DNA from: Panax quinquefolius
Taxonomy: Eukaryota; Streptophyta; Magnoliopsida; Apiales; Araliaceae
NCBI GenBank assembly: GCA_020205615.1
Contig: CM035170.1
Span: 61,927,322 to 61,991,321 of the forward strand
Length of the DNA stretch: 64,000 nucleotides
Direction: 5' to 3'
The stretch's first letter is position 1. The number at the start of each line of letters is the position of its first letter. The notes beneath the pieces were generated by a model. It saw nothing but the letters and a program-made list of their open reading frames with translations. It did not search any database and was not told the DNA's origin. Positions 43,761 to 55,074 of the stretch are shown here, piece by piece. Made by a program: the position numbers and the translations under genes.

Positions 43761-44676
43761 TATGGCCTAGCTATTGTGTGGGTCTCCGTAGTTCTTCCAT
43801 CTCGTAGAGTGGGCCTTTGGTCTTCGAGCACTGAGGGGCTTCGACCAGTGGGCCTTGAATGGCTTATGATGAATCAAATTTCGTAGGTTGTGCTTTGGCC
43901 TGGGTAACCATAGAGTGCACTTCATAGAGTTGGGTCTGCTACACTTCTTGGAGTGGGGCTCTGGTCTTCGAGCAATGATTGTTGACTTCGTTGAGTGGGA
44001 GTGGTTCTTCGTAGTCGTCCGGGTTTCGTAGAGTGATATTCGGCCTTAGTTCTCTTTAGAGTTCTCTTCGGGATCGTAGAGTTCCCTTCGGCCTTGGCAA
44101 TGGATTCGTAGAGTTCCATTCGGTCCTTGTTGGATCTTCGTAGAGTTCCCTTAGGTCTTGGCAGGGTTTTGACTGGGGATCTAGTGGATCTTTGTAGAGG
44201 TCCCTTCGGACTCGTCTGGGTTTTCATAGAGTGATCTTCGGCCTTGGTGGGGCCTTGGTTCTCGAGCTAATTGTAGAGTTCCCTTCAGCCTTGGCTGGGT
44301 ATTCGTTTAGTAGGGTTCGAGTGGTTTTCCGTAGAGTTCCCTTTAGCCTCGTCTAGGGCTTCGTAGAGTGATCTTCGGCCTTGTCTGTGCTGGGTCTGCT
44401 TCTTCAGATCGTAGAGTGGGTCTTGCTTCCCGAACTTGGATCGTCAGTTCCTGTCTTCTTCTTGAAGGTCTCCTAAGTGCTCAATCGTTAGTTATGTGGG
44501 GCTTTTTGCTCTAACATGTATTGTAACATTTCTTTGGCAGTGGCTTGTACGCTTTAAATAGTCTTTTCACCATAGGGCATGTCCTATAGGATCTCTATTT
44601 CTGATTGGGTCACTCCCATGCGGTTCTGTAACACCCATTTTATTTATTTATTTCAGTCTAAATTCAAAAAAAAAAA
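43761..44676 (+). mobile_element. LINE 3'-UTR fragment inserted in the PMD gene
   Basis: It holds only the end of an A/B-type LINE: minisatellite (43790-44430), a partly decayed stem-loop (CACCATAGG at 44568-44576) and TTTCAGTCTAAATTC with A tail. It has no coding sequence, so it is a heavily 5'-truncated insertion. No duplication is seen at its ends. Confidence 0.75.
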
Positions 44677-45039
44677 CAGGTCCTTGCAGGAGGCAAGATT
44701 GGTACACCGATATCTCATGTGGTGCTCTTAATAGCACGCTCTCTTAAATAGAGCTACCATCCTCCATCTGTGAAGCGAGAAATCCTACGGGTGGATATCA
44801 CGTGCTCGACACCAGTCGGGAATCCATCCTCAAATCCAATGGTCAAGTGTTCCCCAGAGTAGGGAACCCAAGTGATGACATCAGATGTCAACAACTCCAA
44901 CTATAAGCGACAATGGGTGAAACCGTCAGCTATACGAACCTCCGCCAATATGGAGTGATGCCATCGTCGTCCTCGGATAGGTCTCCAAACATAACACACT
45001 CACAGGACGCAAACATGGAAGCCTCTCATAGGCCCAAAA
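44677..45039 (-). pseudogene. PMD gene, exon after the second recognised intron
   Basis: It begins directly at the acceptor with FWAYERLPCLRP, a hallmark of plant-mobile-domain proteins. It then loses frame near 44930 and is recognisable again as LTSDVITWVPY (about 44850-44890), which fits the later part of the domain. It ends at the LINE fragment at 44676. Function of PMD proteins: some take part in transposon silencing and genome stability; for this copy no function can be claimed. Confidence 0.7.
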
Positions 45040-45118
45040 CTGCCAACACAAAGGCAAACATCTGCTGTCAGTGAACACTCTTAACCTGTACATGGGAAAT
45101 CAAAAGAGAAATACTCAC
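45040..45118 (-). other. PMD gene intron, 79 bp, GT-AG
   Basis: On the minus strand the donor is GTGAGT and the acceptor TTGGCAG. Splicing joins GFYPFLL to FWAYERLPC in frame, as expected for the PMD family. The length is normal for a short plant intron. Confidence 0.75.
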
Positions 45119-45295
45119 CAGCAGAAATGGGTAAAATCCTAGCTAAGCCTCTGTCAAGCCATGCGAATGCATGCGCATTCCCTTGAGGAAATAGGCAAAG
45201 GTGTAGGAGCCCCAATCATACTCTTCAATACGGTCCACCTCCCGAGTGGCGCTGATCAAAGCGAATGACACCGTGGAAGAGTTGTCTGCTATGGA
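45119..45295 (-). pseudogene. PMD gene, middle part left of LINE D
   Basis: The minus-strand frame reads STVSFALISATREVDRIEEY, then DWGSYTFAYFLKGM, matching the PMD block around a conserved W-G-S-A-type motif. One in-frame TAG (in EA-stop-LGF) is present. The first 18 bases are the target-site duplication of LINE D. Upstream coding sequence continues at 61246 on the other side of the insertion. Confidence 0.75.
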
Positions 45296-45929
45296 GAATG
45301 GTGAGCATAATTGAGTTCTTTGACACAACACTTTCGCCATGGGTTAGTTTCTCTCTCTAGAAATGTGATCTCCCTTCTCAATAGGATTCTAGGATTTTAG
45401 GATTTAAGACCGGGTCTCTTTTCCTCCGTTCATCTGCTCTTTCCCTTTTTACCGTTAATTTTCTTTCCCTTTCAGTCTCCCGCCCATCCTCACCTACCTC
45501 TTCCATCCTCACCAAACTTTTCTGTTTACCCTTTTGGTTTCCCTCGTCTCCAGTTTCCAGCTACTGTTCCCCTCCCTTCCGGCCTTTTCGACACCATTTC
45601 CTCTGGCCTCCTGCAGTGCTCGCCTATCTGTTCTGTCTCATCCTCTGCTTTGCTTTCCCTTCTCTTCCTACCCCAGTGTCATGGTTGACCATCCCCATCT
45701 TTCCGCCGGTAACTTTGAGAGTAGCCCATCTCGCGATCTCTTTGCAGAATATGGCGTTTCAAAGCCAAATTCCCCCACTGAATCTGTAGCAATGGTGGAA
45801 TTTGAGCCTAACCCCTCAAATTTTTCTATAAGCACTGATGAATCTAATGCATTTGATGCTCAACTTGGAGAGAACTTTGGCCCAACCTCTAGTTCGGAAG
45901 CTCAAGATATTTTTAAAGCTGCTCATTTC

Positions 45930-47812
45930 TGTTAGGTTTGTAATATTCATGTGCGCAATCAAATTGCACAAATTAAGCGGAAGCGAGATAAAATCAGAGT
46001 TTTAAAATTATTTACAAACCATAAACCCGGATCACCCTTTATGCATAATTATTAATTAAACGAAAAGATAAAGAATAAATCATACCCTTGAAGATCGAGC
46101 TTCCTCAGGTACAAGTTCACCTCCAAATCCTTTCGCGTTCAATCTTGAATCCACCGGGTTTGGTTCCTTCCTTTGATCAATGTTAGCCACCCAAATGTTT
46201 GGCCTCTAGAGGTGATCCACCAAGGAAGAAGAAAATTCAAGAAGAAGGGGTATTGGCTCAAACCCTAGTTTTCCCTATCTCTATAGAAAAAGGGCGTACT
46301 CTCCAACAAATTGGAATTATGTGTATGTTGAAAAAGTCAACAACCCCCATCACCCATAATAAGACTCCTCTTATTTATAGATGTGGGCAACCTACCTTAA
46401 CAATTAAGGAATTGGGTTTTAATTAATTAAATTCTTTTAATTAATTGAGCTCCCTAATCTTATTAGGGATAATTAATTAAACTCCTTTAATTAATTTTCC
46501 TTCCTAATCCAATTAGGAATAAATGAGAGTACTTATATTAAATTAATTCCTAAACTCTTTTAGAAATTAAAATAATAATAATTGTAATAATATTAATAAG
46601 ACTCATCTTATTAATTTATATTTATTATTTCTAAAATATTAAATAATAAATATTAAGCTATTTAATTTATTCTATCACCATAGATTAAATTAAATATACT
46701 TAACATATTATTACGATTATGCCATTAACTTCTTAAATAATTATTCTTCCTTTTATGGTGTGACCCTTTAGGTTCTCCATATTAAACCTATTGTGAATAA
46801 ATCAATTAGAACAATTCTAATCTTATTTAAATAAATAAATTAAACAATTAATTTATTTAAATAATATTTATTCTACAATAGGGATAAGCCTCCCAATGCG
46901 ATCAACGACTTTCCGGATAATATAGATTTCAACATTAATCATTAAAGAACCTTTGAGTAAATAGTTACCGCACAATTCAATCCTTCCACCATACAATGTC
47001 CCAATTAAATATAAGACATGGAATTACCACAAGTCTTATTTTATTTAATTATATGTATTTCGATCCTTAAATGCACAACTCCAAATAATGTAAATTAGAA
47101 ACTCCTTTCTAATTTCATTACGCTTTGCCAAGGACTCTTTGGGTTGTCATTTATCAAATCACATAGGACATTTCTCTTCTTTTATTAGAAGTGGTAGATT
47201 CTTTATTGATCATACATTATCTCCATGTACAACTTATTATACCCAAGCATACCCTTTGATATACCCTAAGGGTCTTAAGGAATAAGTCAAAGTATAACTC
47301 ATCATACACAAGATACTATGATGATCTCAAGTCCAAGGATCACTTGTACTTACTATCACTACAGAATTCCTATCGACACAAGCAAGTAAAATTCCATTAG
47401 GTATTCCTTAGCGAGCCACGCTCGATGAACTTATTCTCTAATAAGCACCTACATACTTGCTTTAGTGTCTCCACACAAATGATCATGAGATCAATCATCC
47501 TCATCCAATGAAAGCAAGCAACGATGTACCAATCTATCCGGATTCACTAATCCCCAATTTAGTAATCCAATGATTGGGAACTATTTTAGTTTTAAGCTTT
47601 CTAAGAATTTAGATCTCATTAGAATGATCATCATCATTATTCTAAAAGCATTGCTTAAAACTATGGGTTTATCACATATTATAAAACAAAGATTATGTAG
47701 ATAATTAAAAGCCTTTAATAAATTAATACTTTTTATTAATAAATGAATAAGATTGTTACAAAGTATATGCTTTATCATCAAACATGATTGGCTTGTGTGC
47801 ATACTACTTTCA
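45930..47812 (-). repeat. Copia LTR, left copy (3' LTR of the minus-strand element)
   Basis: 1883 bases, starting TGTTAGG and ending TTTCA on the plus strand, so TG...CA in both readings. It aligns over its whole length with 53190-55074, with scattered single-base and small indel differences. Confidence 0.9.
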
Positions 47813-47827
47813 ATCTCCCACTTTCAC
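47813..47827 (-). other. Copia polypurine tract
   Basis: On the minus strand GTGAAAGTGGGAGAT lies directly before the LTR start TGAAAG. This is the expected position of the plus-strand primer. Confidence 0.75.
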
Positions 47828-49400
47828 TAAAGCCAATCGTCATGGTATCTTATACTCTTCTTCTCTAAGTGACGATTATCCTGGCATTGGATAAGCTTTA
47901 GTTAATGGATATGTAATGTTGTTCTTGAGAGTCCACTATCTCTATAGTAATTTCCCATCTTTCAATGATTCTAATAATCAAATGAAAGTGCCACAACACA
48001 TGTTTAGATCCAAGATGAGACTTAGGAACTATTCCTAGTTCTGTAATGAACTTTTAATCCAAACAATCAACTTGCGACTTCATTTATAGCTATATACTTT
48101 ATCTTTATCACTAAACCAACAACTCTTTCTTTGTTTGGAACCTTTCCAATTCATCGCACCAATCGCTCAAGGTAACCCTTTACCTTAAAGTGGATTTTTC
48201 TCATTATCTTAGTGCATCTGAAAAACTTGAGTCTCATTAAGCCCTCTAGTTTTAATTAAGACCCACCATGAATATGATCACATCCTTAGTGCTTGGGTTA
48301 AGAATTTTAAGATGTTTTTCACTGACTCATAGTGAACTTCTCCATAATATGACTGATCAACATCAGGTCTCGTACATTTCATTGCATACATGATTGTCAC
48401 TCATGCGACCTCTCTTTTCAGGAGTCTGTGGGGACTATTAAGAGAGATACACTCCATGGCTCATCGACATGAGACATCTCTTGGAGTTTTCCATGCTAAA
48501 CGACTTTAGCATCAAATGAATATACGTTCCTTGGGTTGAGTCGAGCATCCTATTGAATCTATCTATATAGATTTTATATCCTCAATTAAGATACTCTTCC
48601 AAATCATTCATGGAGGAATGTTTAGACAACATTATCTTTACTGATTGTAGCATTGGTATGTCATTCCTTATCCGTAGTATATCAACATATAGTACTAGGA
48701 ATGTCACGATGCTCCCACTGACCCTTTTGTACACACTAGGTTCATTCTTATTTTTGATAAAATCAAACTCTTTTGATCGCCTCATCAAAACGAATGTTCC
48801 ATATTTGAGAAACTTGCTTCAATCCATTTCTCTGAGTGTCTACAACACTTACCTCATCGTATATAACAAGATCATCATCTTCTATGATGTGTACCTCATC
48901 ATCATCATCTATGATGAATCCATACCTCCTAGGTATCTTTGGTACTATTCCAGATTTATAATTCAGTTGTGGTATAATAGGTCTATCTACAGATTCCTCT
49001 TATTTGATTTATAGTGTTTTGTGGTTCTTGAACTCTTCAAGATTTATTATCCTCCCACTAGCCCCTTCAATGATAAACACCTTTATCTTAGAAGGCAGCG
49101 TGTTTCGCAACAAACACCTTTTGCTAAGTAGGATTATAGAACATATACCCTAAACTTACTTTAGGATGTCCCACAAATCGACACTTATAAAATCTTGTCC
49201 CAAGCTTATCCTTTGAAACCTTTTCACATAAGTTGGACAACCCCTTATCTTAACATACTTAAGATTAGAAATCCTCCCTGTCCATAATCTTTTATGGAGT
49301 CTTGGGGCCGGATTTTGAGGTTACCTTTTTCGTAGATATACAGCCATTTCTAGGACATGACCCTAGAAGAATACTGGAATGTCGGTAAAATCATTATGGA
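47828..49400 (-). pseudogene. Copia pol remnant: integrase end, reverse transcriptase, RNase H
   Basis: The minus strand shows, with many stops and shifts, an integrase C-terminal block (DKLGTRFYKCRFVGHPK and YNPTEQKVFVAKH-like, about 49050-49330). A reverse transcriptase segment follows (FLVLYVDILRIRND at about 48650-48690, where the family has YVDDILLIGND). RNase H traces lie near 47900-48200 (WKGSKQ). One catalytic aspartate of the YVDD box appears lost. The segment upstream of the reverse transcriptase is too short for a complete pol. Confidence 0.7.
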
Positions 49401-50099
49401 CCGCACCATGTCCAACAAGGTACGATTTTTCCATTCAGATACATCAATCAATTATTGCATATCAGGATGCGTCCATTATGAGAAAACCATTTAAGATGAT
49501 CTAGAAGCTTATTTCACAAGTATTTATTCCTTGATCTAATCAAAGAATCTTAATACATTGTCAATTTATTTCACTTCTGAATTCTTTGAACCTTTCAAAT
49601 AATTCACACTTGTATTTTAGCAAATACACACATTCAACTCTTTGAATGATCATCTCCTTTTCTTATACTAGTTTGTTCAATTTGTAAAATTATTTTCGTA
49701 AGTCAAGTATACAAAATTTATTAAGTAATATTCCATTCTATACAAAACATTATTATTATAAATAGAACAACAATTGTTCTTAATTATAATACCAAAGATT
49801 TCATTGTCCAACAATAAAATGGAAATAATATTTTTTTTAACAAGAATCGAATACAATAACAACTTATTAACTTAATAGATTTGCTCAGTAGGTCGTGCTA
49901 AACTATAAGTTTCTATAGCTAATGCAAAGAACCTTTGCTTCATTTCCCACACATAGGATTACTTATATTTGTTTAGCTTTCCACTTCGCTTGGTCCTTCA
50001 TAAATCTATATTTATGATAACCAAAGTCGGTATCCAATACCCAAGTAGAACCTTGACTTAAAGAAAATTTATTTCAATCATGAACAAAATCAGATTATG

Positions 50100-50910
50100 T
50101 AGAATCTTCACTAAGCTTCTTTGGTTAGCCTCTGCAAGATGCTTCTTGCAGTTTCTTTCCAGTGTCTAGGCTTATTGCAGTGGAAGCAAACTCCTTTGCT
50201 ATCCAAATCAGTTTTGTTCTTATTATCTTTTATTTTGCCTTTCTATTTACCTTCTTTGAATCTTTCTTCTTTTCAGAAGATCCTTTGGCCCCTACCAGTA
50301 AGACTTGGTCTTTCTTGGTTGTAAAGTGACTCTCAACATTTTTCAATATGTTAAGCAAATTAGCGAGGCTGATATCTAGCTTGTTCATATAAAAATTCAC
50401 AACAATTGTGAAAGGAGTCCGGGAGTGAGTGCAAGATCAAATCTTGGCTCAACTCTCCATCCATGACAAAACCTGTTATCCTAATTGATCAATCAAATTG
50501 ATAATGTTTAGGACTTTTATGCATCTTTATAGTGCCATTGGTCATTCTAGATCGGAAGAGCTCCTTAGATATCCGATATCTATCGGTCCTACTTTCCTCA
50601 CCATCAACTACTTGATGTGCGGGAATATAGTAAGAGTATCCATAGTTTCATCGCCGTGGAAAGCTCGTTACTCATAGATGCGAGCATGATGCATTGAGCC
50701 AATCGCATCATCTTGCCACTTTCTAAAAAGTAGCAATGTCTTCCTCGGAGGCATTATGCGGAACCATTGCAGGATAGGCGTATTACATGACATAAGATAG
50801 CTTTTCAGCTATGAGAACTATTCTCAAATTCCTTAACCAATCCGTTTAATTTGGTCTGGTTAATTTAGCATCTAATATGCTTCGCAGTGATAGTAATTTT
50901 AGACATTGTA
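50100..50910 (-). pseudogene. Copia gag remnant with zinc knuckle
   Basis: The minus strand can be read in pieces as a gag protein: MNKLDISLANLLNILKNVE about 50330-50390, a lysine-rich linker, and a knuckle beginning GVCFHCNKPRHWK near 50170-50200, matching CX2CX4H of Copia gag. Several in-frame stops occur. Gag would form the virus-like particle that holds the RNA; this copy cannot. Confidence 0.65.
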
Positions 50911-51089
50911 AAATTCTGTAAATGAATTTGTAATCAACAACATTTTAACATACATTCTTTTATTAATTACCAAAATAAATTAGGTCTTGTTTTAAATTGG
51001 TATCTCCCACTATTTTCTTCAAACTATATTACCCTCACTTATATAGTTCGGCAAAATCTAATTAAAGATTTGCTAGTGAGAATAAGGAT

Positions 51090-51420
51090 CCCATTTCAAA
51101 TGTATATAGCCTTGTGGTGACACAACAAACTATATATAAATAAATAGGTAGACAACTTTTGTCAATTACATCAACTATGCAACTCCTTTTCTTTTGCCTC
51201 TTAGATTATTTTGATCAAGTGGTGGCACATCCAAGAATCAAAATTATCCAAGTTAAGTCCGACCTAGCACTCCATATATTCAAAAAGAAAAATATCATCC
51301 TTGTGGTGACACAACAAAATAATATTGTTCAATTTTCTTTATAAGCATCAAATGTGATAAATTAACATCTTAAATACTTAATACTTGCCTTGTGGTGACA
51401 CAAAAAACTCATATTAAATA
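51090..51420 (-). repeat. Copia leader: three copies of a CCTTGTGGTGACACAA word
   Basis: CCTTGTGGTGACACAACAAA or a close variant occurs near 51111, 51298 and 51386, each within AT-rich sequence. It lies between gag and the primer-binding site and is non-coding. The first spacing is about twice the second. Confidence 0.65.
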
Positions 51421-52189
51421 TTTAATACTCTATTAATTTTATCATGCTAGAAAGCGCGTTCGATATTCCAAATATCTTTGAACGCTTAGGACTTAATATA
51501 AAAATTGAGGGGTTTGTTATTAATTTGTCTCATCTTGTTTAATAGCACATTATATATATATATATAAAAAATACGTCATATTAATGAACATGCAAAGCAT
51601 GTTTGCATAATATATAATATATATAGTATAAGCATGCACATATAGAATACTATATTCTACCCGGATTGATTATGGACTTTTATTCTAGTTTGGTTCACTA
51701 GAGCCACCAAGTGAACCAAAAGGTCAAACCCCCCAGAGGTGCAAGAAATAATATTTAAATATAACTATTACATTTAAACCCTGCTCCATTACAAACGGGT
51801 CTTCAAGCGCTCCTTGTTCCTTGATCTCCAATTCTTCAAAATTAATTCTAACTATTCCTATTACAAAACTATTTAAAATAAATAGAAACCTTGATCGTGA
51901 ATCGAGGGAAATACATAGGAGGAGATAGAATTTATATTAAGAAAAAATTAGAGAAGGCGAGGTACATGCAGACCCATTTAATAAAACCCATACATTCACG
52001 CATCCAACTAAAATAAAATCCAATCGCATTGGTCAATAGATAGTATAATTAATCCCATTTATTATCATACACATCATCATATGCATCAATAAATAACATT
52101 CATCTTATGAATAATAAACATTTAATATATATATTGATATCATTTAATGGGCAACTTTAGTTAGTATAAAATCTATTTTTGAATCTAAA

Positions 52190-52800
52190 TAAACTCCTTT
52201 ATTTTAATCCAAATTTAAATCAAAATAAAACTATTTTATTTTAATTTATCCAATTTTGAATAAAATAAACTATTTTATTTTAATCAAAATTTTAATCAAA
52301 ATAAACTCCTTTATTTTAATTAATTATGGAATCCAATTCCATATATATATATAAAAAAATCTTTAATTAAAATAAACTCTTTTATTTTAATTAATTATGG
52401 AATCCAATTCCATGTAAAAAAAATCTTTTATTAAAGGAAACACGGATTTTTTTTTCCTATTCACAAATAAACTCCTTTATTTTGAATAATATGAAATCTT
52501 ATTTCATATCTAAATAAACTCCTTTATTTAAGGAAATTAGGATTCTATTTTCTATTCACAAATAAACTCTTTTATTTTGAATAAATGAAATCTTATTTCA
52601 TATCTAAATAAACTCCTTTATTTAAGGAAAAATATAATCCAATTTCAACTCCAATTAGTTATCATGGAATCCAATTCCAACTCTAATTAGTTAACATGAA
52701 ATTCTAATTTTAAAATTAAAATAAACCTATTATTTCAAAATTAAAATAAACTTTTTATTTTAAATTAAAATAAACTTTTATTTTAATTATAAAATTATTA
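52190..52800. repeat. AT-rich tandem repeats in Copia leader
   Basis: Units built on AAATAAACTCCTTTATTT recur many times. One longer unit of about 95 bases is tandemly duplicated at about 52456 and 52551. It is non-coding. Confidence 0.7.
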
Positions 52801-52801
52801 A

Positions 52802-52805
<4 letters not shown>

Positions 52806-52879
<74 letters not shown>

Positions 52880-52894
52880 TATAACCATAAAAGC

Positions 52895-52951
<57 letters not shown>
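52806..52951. repeat. (AT)n microsatellite
   Basis: Two long AT dinucleotide tracts (52806-52876 and 52897-52951) separated by about 20 bases. It is a simple repeat in the Copia leader, likely length-variable and prone to assembly error. Confidence 0.9.
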
Positions 52952-52952
<1 letters not shown>

Positions 52953-53173
52953 CCAAAGAACATGTTTCCTTGGGCGCGTTTTATTTGGCATGAATTGCTT
53001 CACGTGTTTGGCATGAATTGGCATGAAATTGGGTCACGGTTTTCAAAAAAAAAATGCGATTTGATTTTTTTTTTTTAATAAATTTTATATGATAAAATTA
53101 TGCCCAATTAAATTGTTCAAAACACATATCAATATACATATCAAATTAAAATAATTAATAATTCGCATAAAGG

Positions 53174-53188
53174 TTTGGCTCGATACCC
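53174..53188 (-). other. Copia primer-binding site (initiator Met tRNA type)
   Basis: On the minus strand, immediately after the 5' LTR, GGGTATCGAGCCA resembles the usual plant Copia site TGGTATCAGAGC with one base missing. Position and match support it. Confidence 0.65.
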
Positions 53189-53189
53189 T

Positions 53190-55074
53190 TTTTAGGTTTA
53201 TATATATTCATGCTTGATCAAATTGCACAAATTAAGCGGAAGCGAGATAAAATCAGAGTTTTAAAATTATTTACAAACCATAAACCCGGATCACCCTTTA
53301 TGCATAATTATTAATTAAACGAAAAGATAAAGAATAAATCATACCCTTGAAGATCGAGCTTCCTCGTACAAGTTCACCTCCAAATCCTTTCGCGTTCAAT
53401 CTTGAATCCACCGGGTTTGGTTCCTTCCTTCCTTTCGATCAACGTTAGCCACCCAAATGTTTGGCCTCTAGAGGTGATCCACCAAGGAAGAAGAAAATTC
53501 AAGAAGAAGGGGTATTGGCTCAAACCCTAGTTTTTCCTATCTCTATAGAAAAAGGGCGTACTCTCCAACAAATTGGAATTATGTCGTATGTTGAAAAAGT
53601 CAACAACCCCCATCACCCGTAATAAGACTCCTCTTATTTATAGATGTGGGCAACCCACCTTAACAATTAAGGAATTGGGTTTTAATTAATTAAATTCTTT
53701 TAATTAATTGAGCTCCCTAATCTTATTAAGGATAATTAATTAAACTCCTTTAATTAATTTTTCTTCCTAATCCAATTAGGAATAAATGAGAGTACTTATA
53801 TTAAATTAATTCCTAAACTCTTTTAAAAATTAAAATAATAATAATTATAATAATATTAATAAGACTCCTCTTATTAATTTATATTTAATATTTCTAAAAT
53901 ATTAAATAATAAATATTAATCTATTTAATTTATTCTATCACCATAGATTAAATTAAATATACTTAACATATTATTACGATTATGTCATTAACTTCTTAAA
54001 TAATTATTCTTCCTTTTATGATGTGACCCTTTAGGTTCTCCATATTAAACCTAGGTTGTGAATAAATCAATTAGAAACAATTCTAATCTTATTTAAATAA
54101 ATAAATTAAATAATTAATTTATTTAAATAATATTTATTCTACAATAGGGATAAGCCTCCCTAGTGATCAACGACTTTCCGGATAATATAGATTTCAACAT
54201 TAATCATTAAAGAACCTTTGAGTAAATAGTTACTGCACAATTCAATCCTTCCACCATACAATGTCCCAATTAAATATAAGACATGGAATTACCGTCAAGT
54301 CTTATTTTATTTAATTATATGTATTTCGATCCTTAAATGCACAACTCCAAATAATGCAAATTAGAAACTCCTTTCTAATTTCATTCTTTCTTAACCAAGG
54401 ACTCTTTGGGTTGTCATTTATCGAATCACATAGGACATTTCTCTTCTTTTATTAGAAGTGGTAGATTCTTTATCGATCATACATTATCTCCATGTACAAC
54501 TTATTATACCCAAGCATACCCTTTGATATACCCTAAGGGTCTTAAGGAATAAGTCAAAGTATAACTCATCATACACAAGATACTATGATGATCTCAAGTC
54601 CAAGGATCACTTGTACTACTATCACTACAGAATTCCTATTGACAGTAAGTAAAACTCCATTAGGTATTCCTTAGCGAGCCACGTTCGATGAACTTATTCT
54701 CTAATAAGCACCTACGTACTTGCTTTAGTGTCTCCACACAAATGATCATGAGATCAATCATCCTCATCCAATGAACAAGCAACGATGTACCAATCTATCC
54801 TGGATTCACTAATCCCCAATTTAGTAATCCAACGATTGGGAACTATTTTAGTTTTAAGCTTTCTAAGAATTTAGATCTCATTAGAATGATCATCATCATT
54901 ATTCTAAAAGCATTGCTTAAAACTATGGGTTTATCACATATTATAAAACAAAGATTATGTAGATAATTAAAAGCCTTTAATAAATTAATACTTTTTATTA
55001 ATAAATAAATAAGATTGTTACAAAGTATATGCTTTATCATCAAACATGATTGGCTTGTGTGCATACTACTTTCA
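53190..55074 (-). repeat. Copia LTR, right copy (5' LTR of the minus-strand element)
   Basis: 1885 bases, near-identical to 45930-47812. Its inner end reads TTTTAGG where the left copy has TGTTAGG. The outer end TTTCA touches the ATTTC duplication. Confidence 0.9.

Larger units (their letters stand above)
45930..55074 (-). mobile_element. Ty1/Copia LTR retrotransposon in ORF1 of LINE D
   Basis: 9145 bases, flanked by the 5-bp duplication ATTTC (45925-45929 and 55075-55079). It has two long direct repeats as LTRs, a primer-binding site, a polypurine tract, a long AT-rich leader, and gag and pol in decayed form. Gag-pol takes only about 3.3 kb, so internal deletions are likely. The pol order (integrase before reverse transcriptase) and the YVD motif make it Copia. 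I do not name a clade. Confidence 0.9.

Noticed and set aside
46199..46426. Small frame in the Copia LTR
   Set aside because: It is within an LTR and partly disrupted in the other LTR copy; no similarity to a known protein.
48610..49014. Plus-strand frame of 134 residues
   Set aside because: It is the antisense of the Copia reverse transcriptase region on the minus strand.
45930..55074. Two long near-identical repeats as a segmental duplication
   Set aside because: The TG...CA ends, ATTTC duplication, primer-binding site and polypurine tract show that they are LTRs.
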